A DNA stretch of 52,670 nucleotides, from NCBI GenBank assembly GCA_002402545.1, contig DHGA01000049.1, positions 759-53,428 on the forward strand, written 5' to 3'. Within the stretch, counting starts at the first letter, position 1, and every line of letters begins with the position of its first letter. This document shows, piece by piece, positions 33,657-42,577 of the stretch. This DNA is from Syntrophaceae bacterium UBA4810. GTDB lineage: Bacteria; Desulfobacterota; Syntrophia; Syntrophales; Smithellaceae. Under the pieces are notes generated by a model. That model did no database searches, was not told the origin of the DNA, and was given only the letters and a program-made list of their open reading frames with translations. The translations under genes and the position numbers were made by a program.

Positions 33657-33783
33657 ATTATTATGATCAATATTAACCGCTTCCCTTGAGCGATATTATA
33701 ACATTGTTAGCATTATGCCGTTATGCAAAATTCTCCCTAGAGTAATCATAAAAATTGCTTATTCCCTATCGTTACAACACATC

Positions 33784-33800
33784 GATCTTATTAATAATTT
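33784..33800 (+). promoter_or_regulatory. Conserved upstream box, copy 2
   Basis: GATCTTATTAATAATTT, differing by one base from the block at 28025-28041, and placed at the same distance (51 bp) from TTGACA. The DNA between box and promoter is AT-rich but not well conserved. Confidence 0.55.
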
Positions 33801-33851
33801 AACTTAATAATAACTTCTTTCCCATAAATTTAAAAATTATTTATTTTTTCC

Positions 33852-33909
33852 TTGACAATAATCAGCTGTGGGATTAATCAATTAACAAATTGGTTGAACG
33901 TCCAATCAA
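33852..33909 (+). promoter_or_regulatory. Promoter plus 20-bp palindromic operator, copy 2
   Basis: TTGACA (33852-33857), 17-bp spacer, TAATCA (33875-33880), then TTGGTTGAACGTCCAATCAA at 33890-33909, identical to the 28130 copy. The shared part extends leftwards as AACAAATT and rightwards by AA. It drives the PHP-domain gene and presumably the operon of about 17 kb after it. Confidence 0.8.
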
Positions 33910-33962
33910 AATATCGAAAAAACGATCTAGTCCGTGGTGCTGTTCATGTCGAGTCGGAATAT

Positions 33963-34511
33963 ATGTTATTAAAAGGATGCTTACATACGCACACAACTTG
34001 CTCGGATGGTAAACTGTCGCCCCAGGAAGTAGCTAACGCATATGAATCAAAAGGATATGATTTTATAGCTTTCACGGATCATGATTACCTGCTGAAGAAA
34101 AACTACATGGACGTGTACCGGCAAGTAAAGACAGACATGATTATTTTTTATGGCATTGAGCTGTCTGTGTTTGTGAATGGAAATATTCATGTGTCAAAAA
34201 TTAAAGGCGACAATGACGTGCTCCACATATTCAACCACATCGGCGAATATAACTTTACCCCAAAGCAGTTGTTGGCTCGTTTGGCGGAACTGGAAAAGAT
34301 GTTTCCACTGGACGCGGTGGAAATAACGACCAAGGGATATCGTGAGATAGTTTTCGAAGAACTGAATATTGCATATCCAAAAATAGCATCGGATGACTCG
34401 CATGCTCGTGTAGGTATCGGCAGAGCATGGATAGAGTTGGACGCGAAACGAGAAAAAGATTCCATCATCCGGGCAATAAAAGCAGGGAAATCATGGAATT
34501 GTTACATTTAA
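33963..34511 (+). CDS. PHP-domain phosphoesterase-like protein, 182 aa
   Basis: The N-terminus carries the PHP signature LHTHTTCSDGKLSP followed by AFTDHD, which supply metal ligands (HxH and the D/H pairs); later GIELSVF and SDDSHAR supply further ones (E, D-H). Such small PHP proteins hydrolyse phosphate esters such as 3',5'-nucleotides or oligoribonucleotides. The frame is open upstream to 33852, but that part overlaps the promoter and operator, so the ATG at 33963 is taken; it has no strong ribosome site. It is the first gene downstream of operator copy 2. Confidence 0.75.
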   Translation: MLLKGCLHTHTTCSDGKLSPQEVANAYESKGYDFIAFTDHDYLLKKNYMDVYRQVKTDMIIFYGIELSVFVNGNIHVSKIKGDNDVLHIFNHIGEYNFTPKQLLARLAELEKMFPLDAVEITTKGYREIVFEELNIAYPKIASDDSHARVGIGRAWIELDAKREKDSIIRAIKAGKSWNCYI

Positions 34512-34571
34512 GCAATAAAGGCTTAAATATTTTAATTCTTTATCAAGTCAGATCAAACAGGAGGAATGGTA

Positions 34572-35717
34572 ATGGCTAAAAAAATTGCCATCTGCGCTGT
34601 CGCGCAGATAAAGAACGATCCCGATTATCATTATTTACGTTTTCAGAACATGTTACTTGAATGTTTCGAGTCAATAATTAAGCAGACCAAGGTGACTTTC
34701 GATATGGAGAAGGGCATCAGGACTATTATCACCTGCTCGGATGATGTGTTTGATGCACGGACAATATCAAACAATGGTATAACTGATGTTGTGGGTGCCC
34801 ATTTCCGCGGTGAAGAGAAAATGGCGCAGGAGAGCATCAACGGCCTCGGTTACGCAATGGCATGCATACTGTCCGGCCACGACGATTTGATACTTTTCAT
34901 GGGTCACTGCAAGGAGTCGCAGGGAGAAAGCCGGAGGATGGTTTCCAACCTTGCTTATGATCCCTTCTACTGCAGGCCACTCGGGATGGATTATCACAAT
35001 GTGGATGCCATGCAAGCCCGGGCTTATATGGAAAAATCAAAAGTTACCGATGAGCATTTGGCAAAAATAGTGGTACGTTCCCGAAAAAACGGGAAACAGA
35101 ATCCCTACGGTCGCGAAAATAAAATCGTCACTGAAAAAGAAGCCATGCAATCACCGATGTACTCTGATCCGTTGCGGGAGATCTACATTTATCCGGTTAC
35201 AGACTGGGCGTATGGCATGCTGCTCTGCAGTGAAGAGCGGGCCAAAGAATTTACAAATAATCCCGTCTGGATTACCGGATACGGAAGCTGCATGGACACA
35301 TATTTCCTTGGCGATAAAGACCTTACATCGAATTTTTCGCTTAAAAATGCCGCCCAACGGTCGTACGCCAAGGCAGGTATAAAAGATCCCCGCAAAGAGA
35401 TACAGCTTTTCGAGCTGAGCGACCACGCCGCGTACCAGCTCCCAATGTGGGCAGAGGGTGTCGGCATTGCCGATGAAGGTAACGGCGGAAAGTGGATTGA
35501 CGATGGTGGCATGGATAAGTTCAATGTGAATCTGTCCGGTGGGCAACTAAACGGCAATCCGCTTCTCCTCGGAGGCGCGGCCAGGGCAATTGAATGTTAC
35601 TACCACCTGAGCAATCAGGCAGGCACTCGACAGGTCAAGAATGCTAAGCGGGCAGTCGCCCAGGCAACTTACGGCGGTGCCGGTCAGCACCAAGCCGTTA
35701 TAGTAATGGAATCCTAG
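34572..35717 (+). CDS. Thiolase-fold protein A1, SCP-x/Ltp2-like, lacking nucleophile Cys, 381 aa
   Basis: Clear thiolase-fold layout, ending with NLSGGQLNGNPLLLGGAARAIE and ATYGGAGQHQAVIVM. At the place where thiolases have C-A-S/T-G, this protein has A-Q-E-S (in MAQESINGLGYAMACILSG), and the usual GHP is GNP, so classical Claisen cleavage is unlikely. Similar Cys-less thiolase-fold proteins with DUF35 partners act as retro-aldolases in steroid side-chain loss (Ltp2). It aligns without gaps in this region with the 43850 protein. ATG at 34572 is preferred, as AGGAGGA precedes it by six bases. It is 12 bp from its likely partner. Confidence 0.82.
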   Translation: MAKKIAICAVAQIKNDPDYHYLRFQNMLLECFESIIKQTKVTFDMEKGIRTIITCSDDVFDARTISNNGITDVVGAHFRGEEKMAQESINGLGYAMACILSGHDDLILFMGHCKESQGESRRMVSNLAYDPFYCRPLGMDYHNVDAMQARAYMEKSKVTDEHLAKIVVRSRKNGKQNPYGRENKIVTEKEAMQSPMYSDPLREIYIYPVTDWAYGMLLCSEERAKEFTNNPVWITGYGSCMDTYFLGDKDLTSNFSLKNAAQRSYAKAGIKDPRKEIQLFELSDHAAYQLPMWAEGVGIADEGNGGKWIDDGGMDKFNVNLSGGQLNGNPLLLGGAARAIECYYHLSNQAGTRQVKNAKRAVAQATYGGAGQHQAVIVMES

Positions 35718-35729
35718 GGAGGTTGAACA

Positions 35730-36926
35730 ATGGCACATAAGAAAAACAGAAACGTTGGAATAATAGGCATCGGACAAACAAAGCATTCCAGCCATCGTGA
35801 GGACGTCAACCAGCCTGAATTAATCCATGAAGCTGTCAGTCTGGCACTGAAAGACGCTAAGTTGACCATGAAAGACATTGATTGTGTTGTTCACGGCAAC
35901 ATGGAACTCTTCGAGATGGTGCACTCGCCGGACCTTTGGCACGTTCTGGGAACAGGCGCCTATGGCAAGGAATGCATCAGGATTACAACCGGCGGTACAG
36001 TCGGTGCGACCATATCATGCGCTTCGGACAATCTTGTGGCGTCGGGGATGTATGATATTGTAATGGCCATCGGTTTTGAAAAACTACAGGAAGGGCACAC
36101 CACCGGAGGTATTACCAACATGGCCTGTCCTCTATGGTTTAGAAAAATTCAGGCTGGTGCACTTACCGGCTCGAGCGCATATGATGTCGAGCGGGAATTC
36201 GGCGTTGAGCGTGCGGATAAGGCATCGCTGACTTACCGCATCATCATGGATAAGCACGCAGGGCTCAATCCCAACGCGCATCGTGCCTTTGGCCTTGAAT
36301 TCAGTCAGATTGACGACCTCATCAGGACTTCACCGAAACTCGTCGGCAATCTCAAACTCATCGAAATGTGTTCTCAGTCGGACGGCGCATGCTGCGTCAT
36401 TTTCGCTTGTGAGAAGAAAGCAAAAGAAATTGCTAAGACGCCTGTCTGGATACGAGACCATATCACCGTCCATAAGGAAGAGAACTTCAATATATTCGGA
36501 TACGATAGGAAGTTCCCTGTTCTGAAAACTCATAAATTCGCAGCGGAGAATTTGTTCAAGCGAAACGGTATTACAGACCCCATAAACTACTTTGATGTAT
36601 TTGAAATGTACGATCCGGCTTCATGGTGGGCCATTGACTGGATCAGAGACTTCTTTGGACTTAAAGGCGATGAACATCTCAAACTCATCGAGGATAAGGA
36701 AATAATGATCGGCGGCAAGATGCCCATCAATCCGTCAGGCGGAGTTATCGGGTCGAACCCAATCGGCGCGACCGCGCTTATTCGGGTGGCCGAAGCGGCT
36801 ATGCAAGTACGCGGTAATGCCGGTCCGCACCAGATACCGACCCCGGTCAATCACGCGCTCGCGTCAGGGTTCGGTGGTACCATGTGGACCGTGATGACAA
36901 TGCTCGAAAAGGAACTTAACTGGTAG
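35730..36926 (+). CDS. Thiolase-fold protein B1, lacking nucleophile Cys, 398 aa
   Basis: Second thiolase-fold subunit: start NVGIIGIGQTKHSSHREDVNQPELIHEAVSLAL, central RITTGGTVGATISCASDNLVASG, and end NPSGGVIGSNPIGATALIRVAEA. Gly occupies the nucleophile position (TTGGTVGA) and Asn replaces the His of GHP. It is a paralogue of the 45007 protein. With A1 and the DUF35-bearing protein after it, it probably forms a hetero-oligomer in which an acyl-CoA substrate is bound but cleaved by aldol rather than thiolytic chemistry. BbsB of toluene degradation is another thiolase that works with a DUF35 partner. Confidence 0.82.
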   Translation: MAHKKNRNVGIIGIGQTKHSSHREDVNQPELIHEAVSLALKDAKLTMKDIDCVVHGNMELFEMVHSPDLWHVLGTGAYGKECIRITTGGTVGATISCASDNLVASGMYDIVMAIGFEKLQEGHTTGGITNMACPLWFRKIQAGALTGSSAYDVEREFGVERADKASLTYRIIMDKHAGLNPNAHRAFGLEFSQIDDLIRTSPKLVGNLKLIEMCSQSDGACCVIFACEKKAKEIAKTPVWIRDHITVHKEENFNIFGYDRKFPVLKTHKFAAENLFKRNGITDPINYFDVFEMYDPASWWAIDWIRDFFGLKGDEHLKLIEDKEIMIGGKMPINPSGGVIGSNPIGATALIRVAEAAMQVRGNAGPHQIPTPVNHALASGFGGTMWTVMTMLEKELNW

Positions 36927-36936
36927 GAGGGAAATC

Positions 36937-38127
36937 ATGGCAGAATACTGGGGAATAAAAGTAGAAGATATATTCAATACAATGCAAGAGCGTTTCCGTC
37001 CCGAAGGCGCCAAGGATGTCGATGCGGTTTTTGGTTACGATATCAAAGATGAGGGCAAATGGAAACTGACTGTAAAGAATAATGAAATGAAGATTGATAA
37101 AACAAGTGATCTAGCCGGCTGTATTGCGACTATGGAAGCTGACGGCGAGACATTTGTCGGGGTAAACACCGGTAAAGTGGACGCCACAAACGCTTTCATG
37201 AGCGGAAAAGTCAAAGTTGAAGGTGACATGGGCGCTTTCGGAAAAACCGGCAAGCTCTTCCGCAAATACGTCATCGCCCAGAAGGAAATGACCGTTAAAG
37301 ATTATCTTGCGGACATGTTTGCAACGGTGGTGTCGCGTTTTAAGGCTAAAGAGGCCGAAGGGTTGGAAGCGTCGTTTGCCTTTGATCTTGGCGGACAGGA
37401 AGGGGGCAAATGGACAGTTTTCATAAAAGACAAAGTATGCACAGTCACGACGACCATCGAGGGCAAGCCGACAGTTACGCTGGAATTCAACGATGCTAAG
37501 GATTACGTTGATTTTATACTCGGTAAAATTGATGCTCAGAGTATTTTAGCGGCGGGAAAAGCGTCAGCCAAGGGCGACATTAATATGATGGCGTCGAAAT
37601 GGCCAATTCTGTTCGAAAAATATAAGGACCCGATGGGCGGCAATATCCCGGAACAGGAACTCATTGTCCTCAAAAAGACCATATCGGTGAACCAGAAATT
37701 TTCGACCGGCCCCATCATGGGCAAGTTCCTCAAAGGCCTGAAGGATAAAAAGATATACGCGAATAAGTGTCCCCAATGCGGCAGATTGCAGTTGCCGCCG
37801 CGTGAAGTATGCGCTGAGTGCCGGGTGCGCGCCGCTGATTTCGTAGAGGTGGGTCCCAAAGGCGAAGTCCGCTATATGGACCTCGTCTACTACGCCATGC
37901 CTGACCCCTTGACCGGCGTGGCCAGGGAAACACCTTACGGAGGGATCAATATACTCTTTGACGGCTGTAAGGGTAATGAGACTCTGCCTCACTTCATAAG
38001 AAAGGATCAAATAGAAAAAATCCAGATGGGCTGGAATGAGAAGAAAGGTACCCGTGTCCGACCCGTGTGGGAGGAAAACCGGACTGGCGATATCTGGGAT
38101 ATTAAATATTTCGAAATAGATGAGTAA
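36937..38127 (+). CDS. SCP2-SCP2-DUF35 triple-domain fusion, 396 aa
   Basis: Residues 1-112 and 118-232 are two sterol-carrier-protein-2 (SCP2)-like lipid-binding domains, each with a KWKLTV/KWTVFI strand and the segment FMSGKVKVEGD or LAAGKASAKGD. Residues 250-396 form a DUF35 domain: a zinc ribbon with C278, C281, C292 and C295, then an OB-fold (GEVRYMDLVYYAMP). DUF35 proteins are acyl-CoA-binding partners of Cys-less thiolases. SCP2 domains would hold a hydrophobic substrate. The order follows the two thiolase-fold genes by 11 bp. I know no characterised protein with this exact architecture. Confidence 0.82.
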   Translation: MAEYWGIKVEDIFNTMQERFRPEGAKDVDAVFGYDIKDEGKWKLTVKNNEMKIDKTSDLAGCIATMEADGETFVGVNTGKVDATNAFMSGKVKVEGDMGAFGKTGKLFRKYVIAQKEMTVKDYLADMFATVVSRFKAKEAEGLEASFAFDLGGQEGGKWTVFIKDKVCTVTTTIEGKPTVTLEFNDAKDYVDFILGKIDAQSILAAGKASAKGDINMMASKWPILFEKYKDPMGGNIPEQELIVLKKTISVNQKFSTGPIMGKFLKGLKDKKIYANKCPQCGRLQLPPREVCAECRVRAADFVEVGPKGEVRYMDLVYYAMPDPLTGVARETPYGGINILFDGCKGNETLPHFIRKDQIEKIQMGWNEKKGTRVRPVWEENRTGDIWDIKYFEIDE

Positions 38128-38138
38128 GGAGAAGGGAT

Positions 38139-39566
38139 ATGACAACAAAGCGAATTAAAGGTTTTGAAGACAGCTATGTGGTTGAAGGTAAGATGGCGCT
38201 CCCTTATACCTACTTCGCCGGCCGGGTTGGCAGCAAATTCATCACAACCATCAGGGATCAGAATAAAATTATGGGCGTAAAATGTCCTGCCTGCAATTTG
38301 GTTTATCTGCCGCCACGACAGGTATGCGACAAGGACTTCACGGACATCCGCGATAAATGGGTCGATGTAAGCAATACCGGTAAGGTAGAGAACTTCACGG
38401 TGGTGCGCTACAACGATAAGCACCTGCCGCGGAAAGCGCCGTTTGTCCTGGCCCTGATAAAGCTTGACGGCGCGGATACGCCCTTCATGCATATTCTTGA
38501 AGAATGCGCCATAGAGGACGTAAAGATAGGGATGAAAGTAGAGGCGGTGTTTGCCAAAGAAACGACAAGCACTATCCTGGATATAGATCATTTTAAACCC
38601 GAGGCTGAAAAAATTTCGGTTCACGAAATTAACGCGGCCCGGAAGCAATGGGTTCCTGTCGATGAACCCGATACAGAAGGAAAAAGAAAAGGAGGTAAAC
38701 CCGATATGTCAACACCTGTTATCATCACCGCGGCGCTTACCGGTGCCGCCACCATGAGAAACCAGAACCCAGCGGTGCCCTATACACCAGCAGAGTTCGC
38801 GGAAGAAGCTTACAAGTGCTGGAAGGCCGGCGCGGCAATGGTACATGTGCATGCGCGTGAAGACGGGGGTATGGCCACTCACGATCATGAGCGGATACGC
38901 GCTACCCATGATGCGATAAAACAGAAATGTCCGGAGTTGATTGTGAACCTCAGCTCCGCGGTTGGCATGGGTAAAACAGCAGAGCAACGGATATCGCAGA
39001 TCGTGGCGGTCAAACCCGAAATGGCGTCTCTGAACACCAACACGATGAACTTTGGTATCGTTGACCGAAAAACCGGAAAGATATTCATCGATTACGTGTT
39101 TGAAAACACTTTCACCATGCTGCAGGATTTCGGCAAGGCCATGCAAGAAAACGGCGTGAAGCCGGAAATCGAGTGCTACGATATGGGCGGACTCGACAAT
39201 GCCATACTGATAGGCAAGCAGGGTATCTTCACCGACCCGATCAATTTTAACTTCGTCTGGGGAGTTGCGGGTGGGCAGCAGTTTAGGGCCGAAGCATTTA
39301 TCGCCATGATGAACGCGCTTCCCCCGAAAGCGAACTTTACCACCTGCGGCGTCGGTACCGACGAGTTCCCCTGCATCATGCAGTCTTGCATCCTTGGCGG
39401 ACACATGAGGGTCGGTCTTGAAGATAACATCAAAATGCCGAATGGAGATCTCGCTAAGGGAAGTTACGAACTGGTAGAAGTGGCTGTGGCAATTGCCAAT
39501 GCCCTCGGACGTCCTGTGGCTACAACGGCAGAGGCTCGCCTGATTATGGGTATTAAGAAGAGATAG
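38139..39566 (+). CDS. DUF35 - BKACE (beta-keto acid cleavage enzyme) fusion, 475 aa
   Basis: Residues 1-150 are a DUF35 zinc-ribbon/OB domain; C49, C52 and C63 are kept, but the fourth cysteine is D66. After a charged linker, residues 190-475 are a complete BKACE (DUF849) barrel: PVIITAALTGA, the zinc motif HVHAR (236-240), NTNTMNFG, ECYDMGG and the late VGLEDNIKMPNG. BKACE enzymes split a beta-keto acid with acetyl-CoA to acetoacetate plus a new CoA ester. A strong ribosome site lies just ahead of residue 190 (see 38691), so a free BKACE may also be made. It is 11 bp after the previous gene. Confidence 0.85.
   Translation: MTTKRIKGFEDSYVVEGKMALPYTYFAGRVGSKFITTIRDQNKIMGVKCPACNLVYLPPRQVCDKDFTDIRDKWVDVSNTGKVENFTVVRYNDKHLPRKAPFVLALIKLDGADTPFMHILEECAIEDVKIGMKVEAVFAKETTSTILDIDHFKPEAEKISVHEINAARKQWVPVDEPDTEGKRKGGKPDMSTPVIITAALTGAATMRNQNPAVPYTPAEFAEEAYKCWKAGAAMVHVHAREDGGMATHDHERIRATHDAIKQKCPELIVNLSSAVGMGKTAEQRISQIVAVKPEMASLNTNTMNFGIVDRKTGKIFIDYVFENTFTMLQDFGKAMQENGVKPEIECYDMGGLDNAILIGKQGIFTDPINFNFVWGVAGGQQFRAEAFIAMMNALPPKANFTTCGVGTDEFPCIMQSCILGGHMRVGLEDNIKMPNGDLAKGSYELVEVAVAIANALGRPVATTAEARLIMGIKKR
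38691..38708 (+). promoter_or_regulatory. Internal Shine-Dalgarno and start within the DUF35-BKACE gene
   Basis: AGGAGGTAAACCCGATATG places a perfect AGGAGG ten bases before the in-frame ATG at 38706 (residue 190 of the fusion), exactly at the natural BKACE N-terminus. This suggests that two genes merged by loss of the stop codon, while independent translation of the second is kept. Confidence 0.65.
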
Positions 39567-39596
39567 ATTGGTTTTAACCTTTTCTAATTAGGATAT

Positions 39597-39632
39597 GTGG
39601 GTTGAGGTGAATTAAAGTTCACCCTACCCCAC
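39597..39632 (+). other. Intercistronic hairpin
   Basis: Two stacked stems, GTGGG/CCCAC and GGTGAA/TTCACC, separated by small bulges, in the 108-bp gap between the BKACE fusion and the acyl-CoA synthetase gene. It lacks a T run, so it is more likely an mRNA processing or stability element, or partial terminator, than a full stop. This is one of the longest gaps within the operon. Confidence 0.45.
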
Positions 39633-39674
39633 CTTTTGAGGATTAAACGATTGAAACTAACCTAGGAGGCTTAC

Positions 39675-41513
39675 ATGGATTTATCAGAAAAAACTATGAA
39701 CGATGTTTTTCGAAACCGTGTTAAGAAGTATGGTGATCGCCTTTGCGTCGAAAAAAAAATGGGAGGCATTTGGCACAGCGCCACCTGGAACGAATATTAC
39801 GACAGGTCGCGTGCCTTCGGCCTTGGTCTCGTATCGCTGGGACTCCGGAAGGGAAATGCCGTTTCCATACTTTCTGAAAACAGACTGGAATGGCTTTATG
39901 CCGATATGGGATCGCTGGGAATCGGTGTCTGCGTAATCCCGGTGTACCCTACCCTGCCTTCTGAGGATATAGAGTATATCGTCAATAATTCCGAATCTAA
40001 GGTTATTGTAGCGGAAAATAAGACCCAACTCAAAAAGATACTCGAGATCGCGGATAATTGCCCCAGCCTTGAAAAGATAATCGTAATGGAAGAAAATGAT
40101 GCCGTGGCTCATCCTAAGGTCATGAGTTTCAAGGATCTCTTGGAACTCGGACGGAAAAAACACGCCGAAGACCCTTCTCTCTTTGAAAAGCTTTCACAAG
40201 ACGTGACTGTTGATGACCTTGCCACCATCGTGTACACATCCGGCACAACCGGATTGCCCAAGGGCGCCATGGTAACTCACGGAAATATTTTCTGGGTGGT
40301 CCAGTCCCTTGACGCGATCCAGCCTCATTTTGCGTCTGATAAAGATTGCACGGTTCCCTTCCTCCCTCTCTCTCATGTTTTTGAACGAATCGCGGGCCAT
40401 TTCTACGGCATGTACTGCGGGATTACTGCATCCTACGCGGAAAGCCTCGACACGCTGCTCGCGGACTTCGAACAAAAACGCCCCACCATGATCCTGGCAG
40501 TGCCGCGGGTGTGCGAGAAGGTGTATCAAAAAATTATGGCGCAGGTAAAGGAGCAGTCCCCGTTCAAGCAGAAAATCTTTGCCTGGGGTCAGAAAGTGGG
40601 CAACCGCATCAGCGAACGCCGCGAGAAGCATAAGCGCATCCCTCTCTTCCTGAAGCTGAAGTACAAGATCGCCTATACTGCCATATTCAAAAAGCTCCAG
40701 GACAAGCTCGGTGGAAGGGTTACGTGGATGACGGCATCCGGCGCGCCAACTGCCGAAGAGATTATTCGCTTCTTCAACGCGGCCGGCATCACAGTCATAC
40801 AGGGATATGGCATGACTGAATGCACCGCCCCCGCCACAATGCAGTCACTGGCTGATTACAGGATAGGAACCACCGGTAAGCCAATACCCGGTATGGATAT
40901 AAAGATAGCCGACGACGGCGAAATTTTATTAAAGGGCGGAAATATTATCAAGGGATACTGGAAACTTCCTAACGAGACTCGTGATGCTTTCACGCCCGAC
41001 GGTTATTTTATGTCCGGCGATATCGGCATGTTTGATGATGAGGGCAATCTTCTCATCACAGACAGAAAAAAAGATCTCATCATAACTTCCGGCGGCAAGA
41101 ACATCGCCCCCCAGAAGATCGAAAACATGTTCAAGTCCGATCCGCTGTTTACCCAGTTTATCGTAATCGGCGAAAAGAAAAAGCATCTCACCGGTTTGTG
41201 CAATATCAATCCTGAGGAGGCCGCGCTATTGGCGACGGAGGAGAAAATAAAGTTCAATAATCCGGCAGAGCTGCTGGAAGACCCGAATTTTCTTGATATT
41301 GTGCAGAAGCACGTAGATGAGCGCAACTCGCACCTGGCGAAGTATGAATCGATCAAGAGCATACGGATAGTTACAAGCGATTTCTCTCAGGAAAGCGGCG
41401 AACTCACGCCTTCCCTTAAAATCAAACGTAAGGTGGTGCTCGAGAAGTATAAATATTTTATCGACGACATGTATAAAAAAGAGGCCTGCGACGATCTGTA
41501 TGAAAAAACGTAG
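39675..41513 (+). CDS. fadD: Long-chain acyl-CoA synthetase (AMP-forming), 612 aa
   Basis: Adenylate-forming enzyme motifs: IVYTSGTTGLPKGAM (P-loop), GYGMTECTAP, SGDIGMFDDEGNLLITDRKKDLI (hinge) and the catalytic Lys region near the C-terminus (SLKIKRKVV). The layout resembles FadD15-type enzymes for bulky or long acids. It would activate the free acid substrate of the operon to its CoA thioester with ATP. GGAGG lies seven bases before the ATG. Confidence 0.92.
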   Translation: MDLSEKTMNDVFRNRVKKYGDRLCVEKKMGGIWHSATWNEYYDRSRAFGLGLVSLGLRKGNAVSILSENRLEWLYADMGSLGIGVCVIPVYPTLPSEDIEYIVNNSESKVIVAENKTQLKKILEIADNCPSLEKIIVMEENDAVAHPKVMSFKDLLELGRKKHAEDPSLFEKLSQDVTVDDLATIVYTSGTTGLPKGAMVTHGNIFWVVQSLDAIQPHFASDKDCTVPFLPLSHVFERIAGHFYGMYCGITASYAESLDTLLADFEQKRPTMILAVPRVCEKVYQKIMAQVKEQSPFKQKIFAWGQKVGNRISERREKHKRIPLFLKLKYKIAYTAIFKKLQDKLGGRVTWMTASGAPTAEEIIRFFNAAGITVIQGYGMTECTAPATMQSLADYRIGTTGKPIPGMDIKIADDGEILLKGGNIIKGYWKLPNETRDAFTPDGYFMSGDIGMFDDEGNLLITDRKKDLIITSGGKNIAPQKIENMFKSDPLFTQFIVIGEKKKHLTGLCNINPEEAALLATEEKIKFNNPAELLEDPNFLDIVQKHVDERNSHLAKYESIKSIRIVTSDFSQESGELTPSLKIKRKVVLEKYKYFIDDMYKKEACDDLYEKT

Positions 41514-41570
41514 TCAGAACCATGGACTGACAATATAGCAAGAAAACCATAATCAACAAGGTGGATAATT

Positions 41571-42566
41571 ATGAGCAAGGCAGTTGAATTAAAGCAAGGT
41601 CAAAATCAATTGTTTACTGATCCTGATGCCGATAGAGCGAGGGAGTTTTTCAGGCACAAATCACGCGCGATGGCAAACAAGGTCACTACTGCTGAAGAAG
41701 CAGTAAAAACCTTGATCAAAGATGGCGACTACATAACCATCGGCGGGTTTGGGGCAAACCGAATTCCTACGGCAATCCTGCATGAGATCGTCCGACAGAA
41801 AAAGAAAAATCTGGGGTTTGCCGGCCATACCGCTACCCATGACTTTCAGATACTGATAGCCGGCGAGTGCATTGACAGACTCGATGTGGCCTACATTATC
41901 GGCCTGGAAGCACGCGGCCTTTCCCCGCATGCGCGGCGCGCTGTGGAAAGCGGAAATATCAAGCTGACGGAATGGACTAACGCTACCCTTTCCTGGAGAA
42001 TCAAAGCAGCGGCAATGGGGCTCTCTTTCCTGCCGGCACGCAACATCATGGGCACCGACACCTTCAAGTACAGCGCCGCAAAAGAAATCATCTGCCCCTT
42101 CACCGGACAGAAGTACGTGGCGCACCCTGCGCTCTATCCCGACTTCGCGGCGATTCACGTCCATGAGTGCGATGTTTACGGCAACGCCCACGTGTATGGC
42201 GCGTCTGTGTCGGATCAGGATCTGGCCAAGGCGGCCAAGCGGGTCGTGATCACAACCGAGAGAATAATATCCAACGATAAAATCAGACAACACCCGGAAG
42301 CGACGTTCATCCCCTTTTGGTGCGTTGATGCCGTTATTGAAGTCCCCTACGGGAGTTATCCAGGTAACATGCCTTACGAATATTTTTCCGATGAAGAGTA
42401 TCTTAAACAATGGCTGAACGTGGAGAAGGACCCCGCAGAATTCAACAAGTTCTTCAAAAAACAGATTATCGACACGAAGAATTTCAATGAATATCTGGAT
42501 ATGAATGGCGGCATCGAACAGATGATCAAACTTCGCGCCATTGAGCACCTGACTGAAAAGAAATAA
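41571..42566 (+). CDS. CoA-transferase alpha subunit, GctA/IpdA-like, 331 aa
   Basis: A family I CoA-transferase alpha chain: TIGGFGANRIPTAILHEIVRQ at the nucleotide-loop region, FAGHTATHDFQIL, MLGTDT-like NIMGTDTFKY and HVHECDVYGNAHVYG. It pairs with the next gene. In steroid degraders the equivalent IpdAB pair is a ring hydrolase that opens a CoA-thioester ring; in fermenters GctAB exchanges CoA between acids. Which holds here is not decided by sequence. An N-terminal extension of about 35 residues is unusual for the family. A ribosome site AAGGTGG precedes the ATG. Confidence 0.85.
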   Translation: MSKAVELKQGQNQLFTDPDADRAREFFRHKSRAMANKVTTAEEAVKTLIKDGDYITIGGFGANRIPTAILHEIVRQKKKNLGFAGHTATHDFQILIAGECIDRLDVAYIIGLEARGLSPHARRAVESGNIKLTEWTNATLSWRIKAAAMGLSFLPARNIMGTDTFKYSAAKEIICPFTGQKYVAHPALYPDFAAIHVHECDVYGNAHVYGASVSDQDLAKAAKRVVITTERIISNDKIRQHPEATFIPFWCVDAVIEVPYGSYPGNMPYEYFSDEEYLKQWLNVEKDPAEFNKFFKKQIIDTKNFNEYLDMNGGIEQMIKLRAIEHLTEKK

Positions 42567-42577
42567 GGAGAACTACT

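Noticed and set aside
33852..33962. N-terminal extension of the PHP-domain gene
   Set aside because: The 37 extra codons run through the promoter and operator and are not PHP-like.
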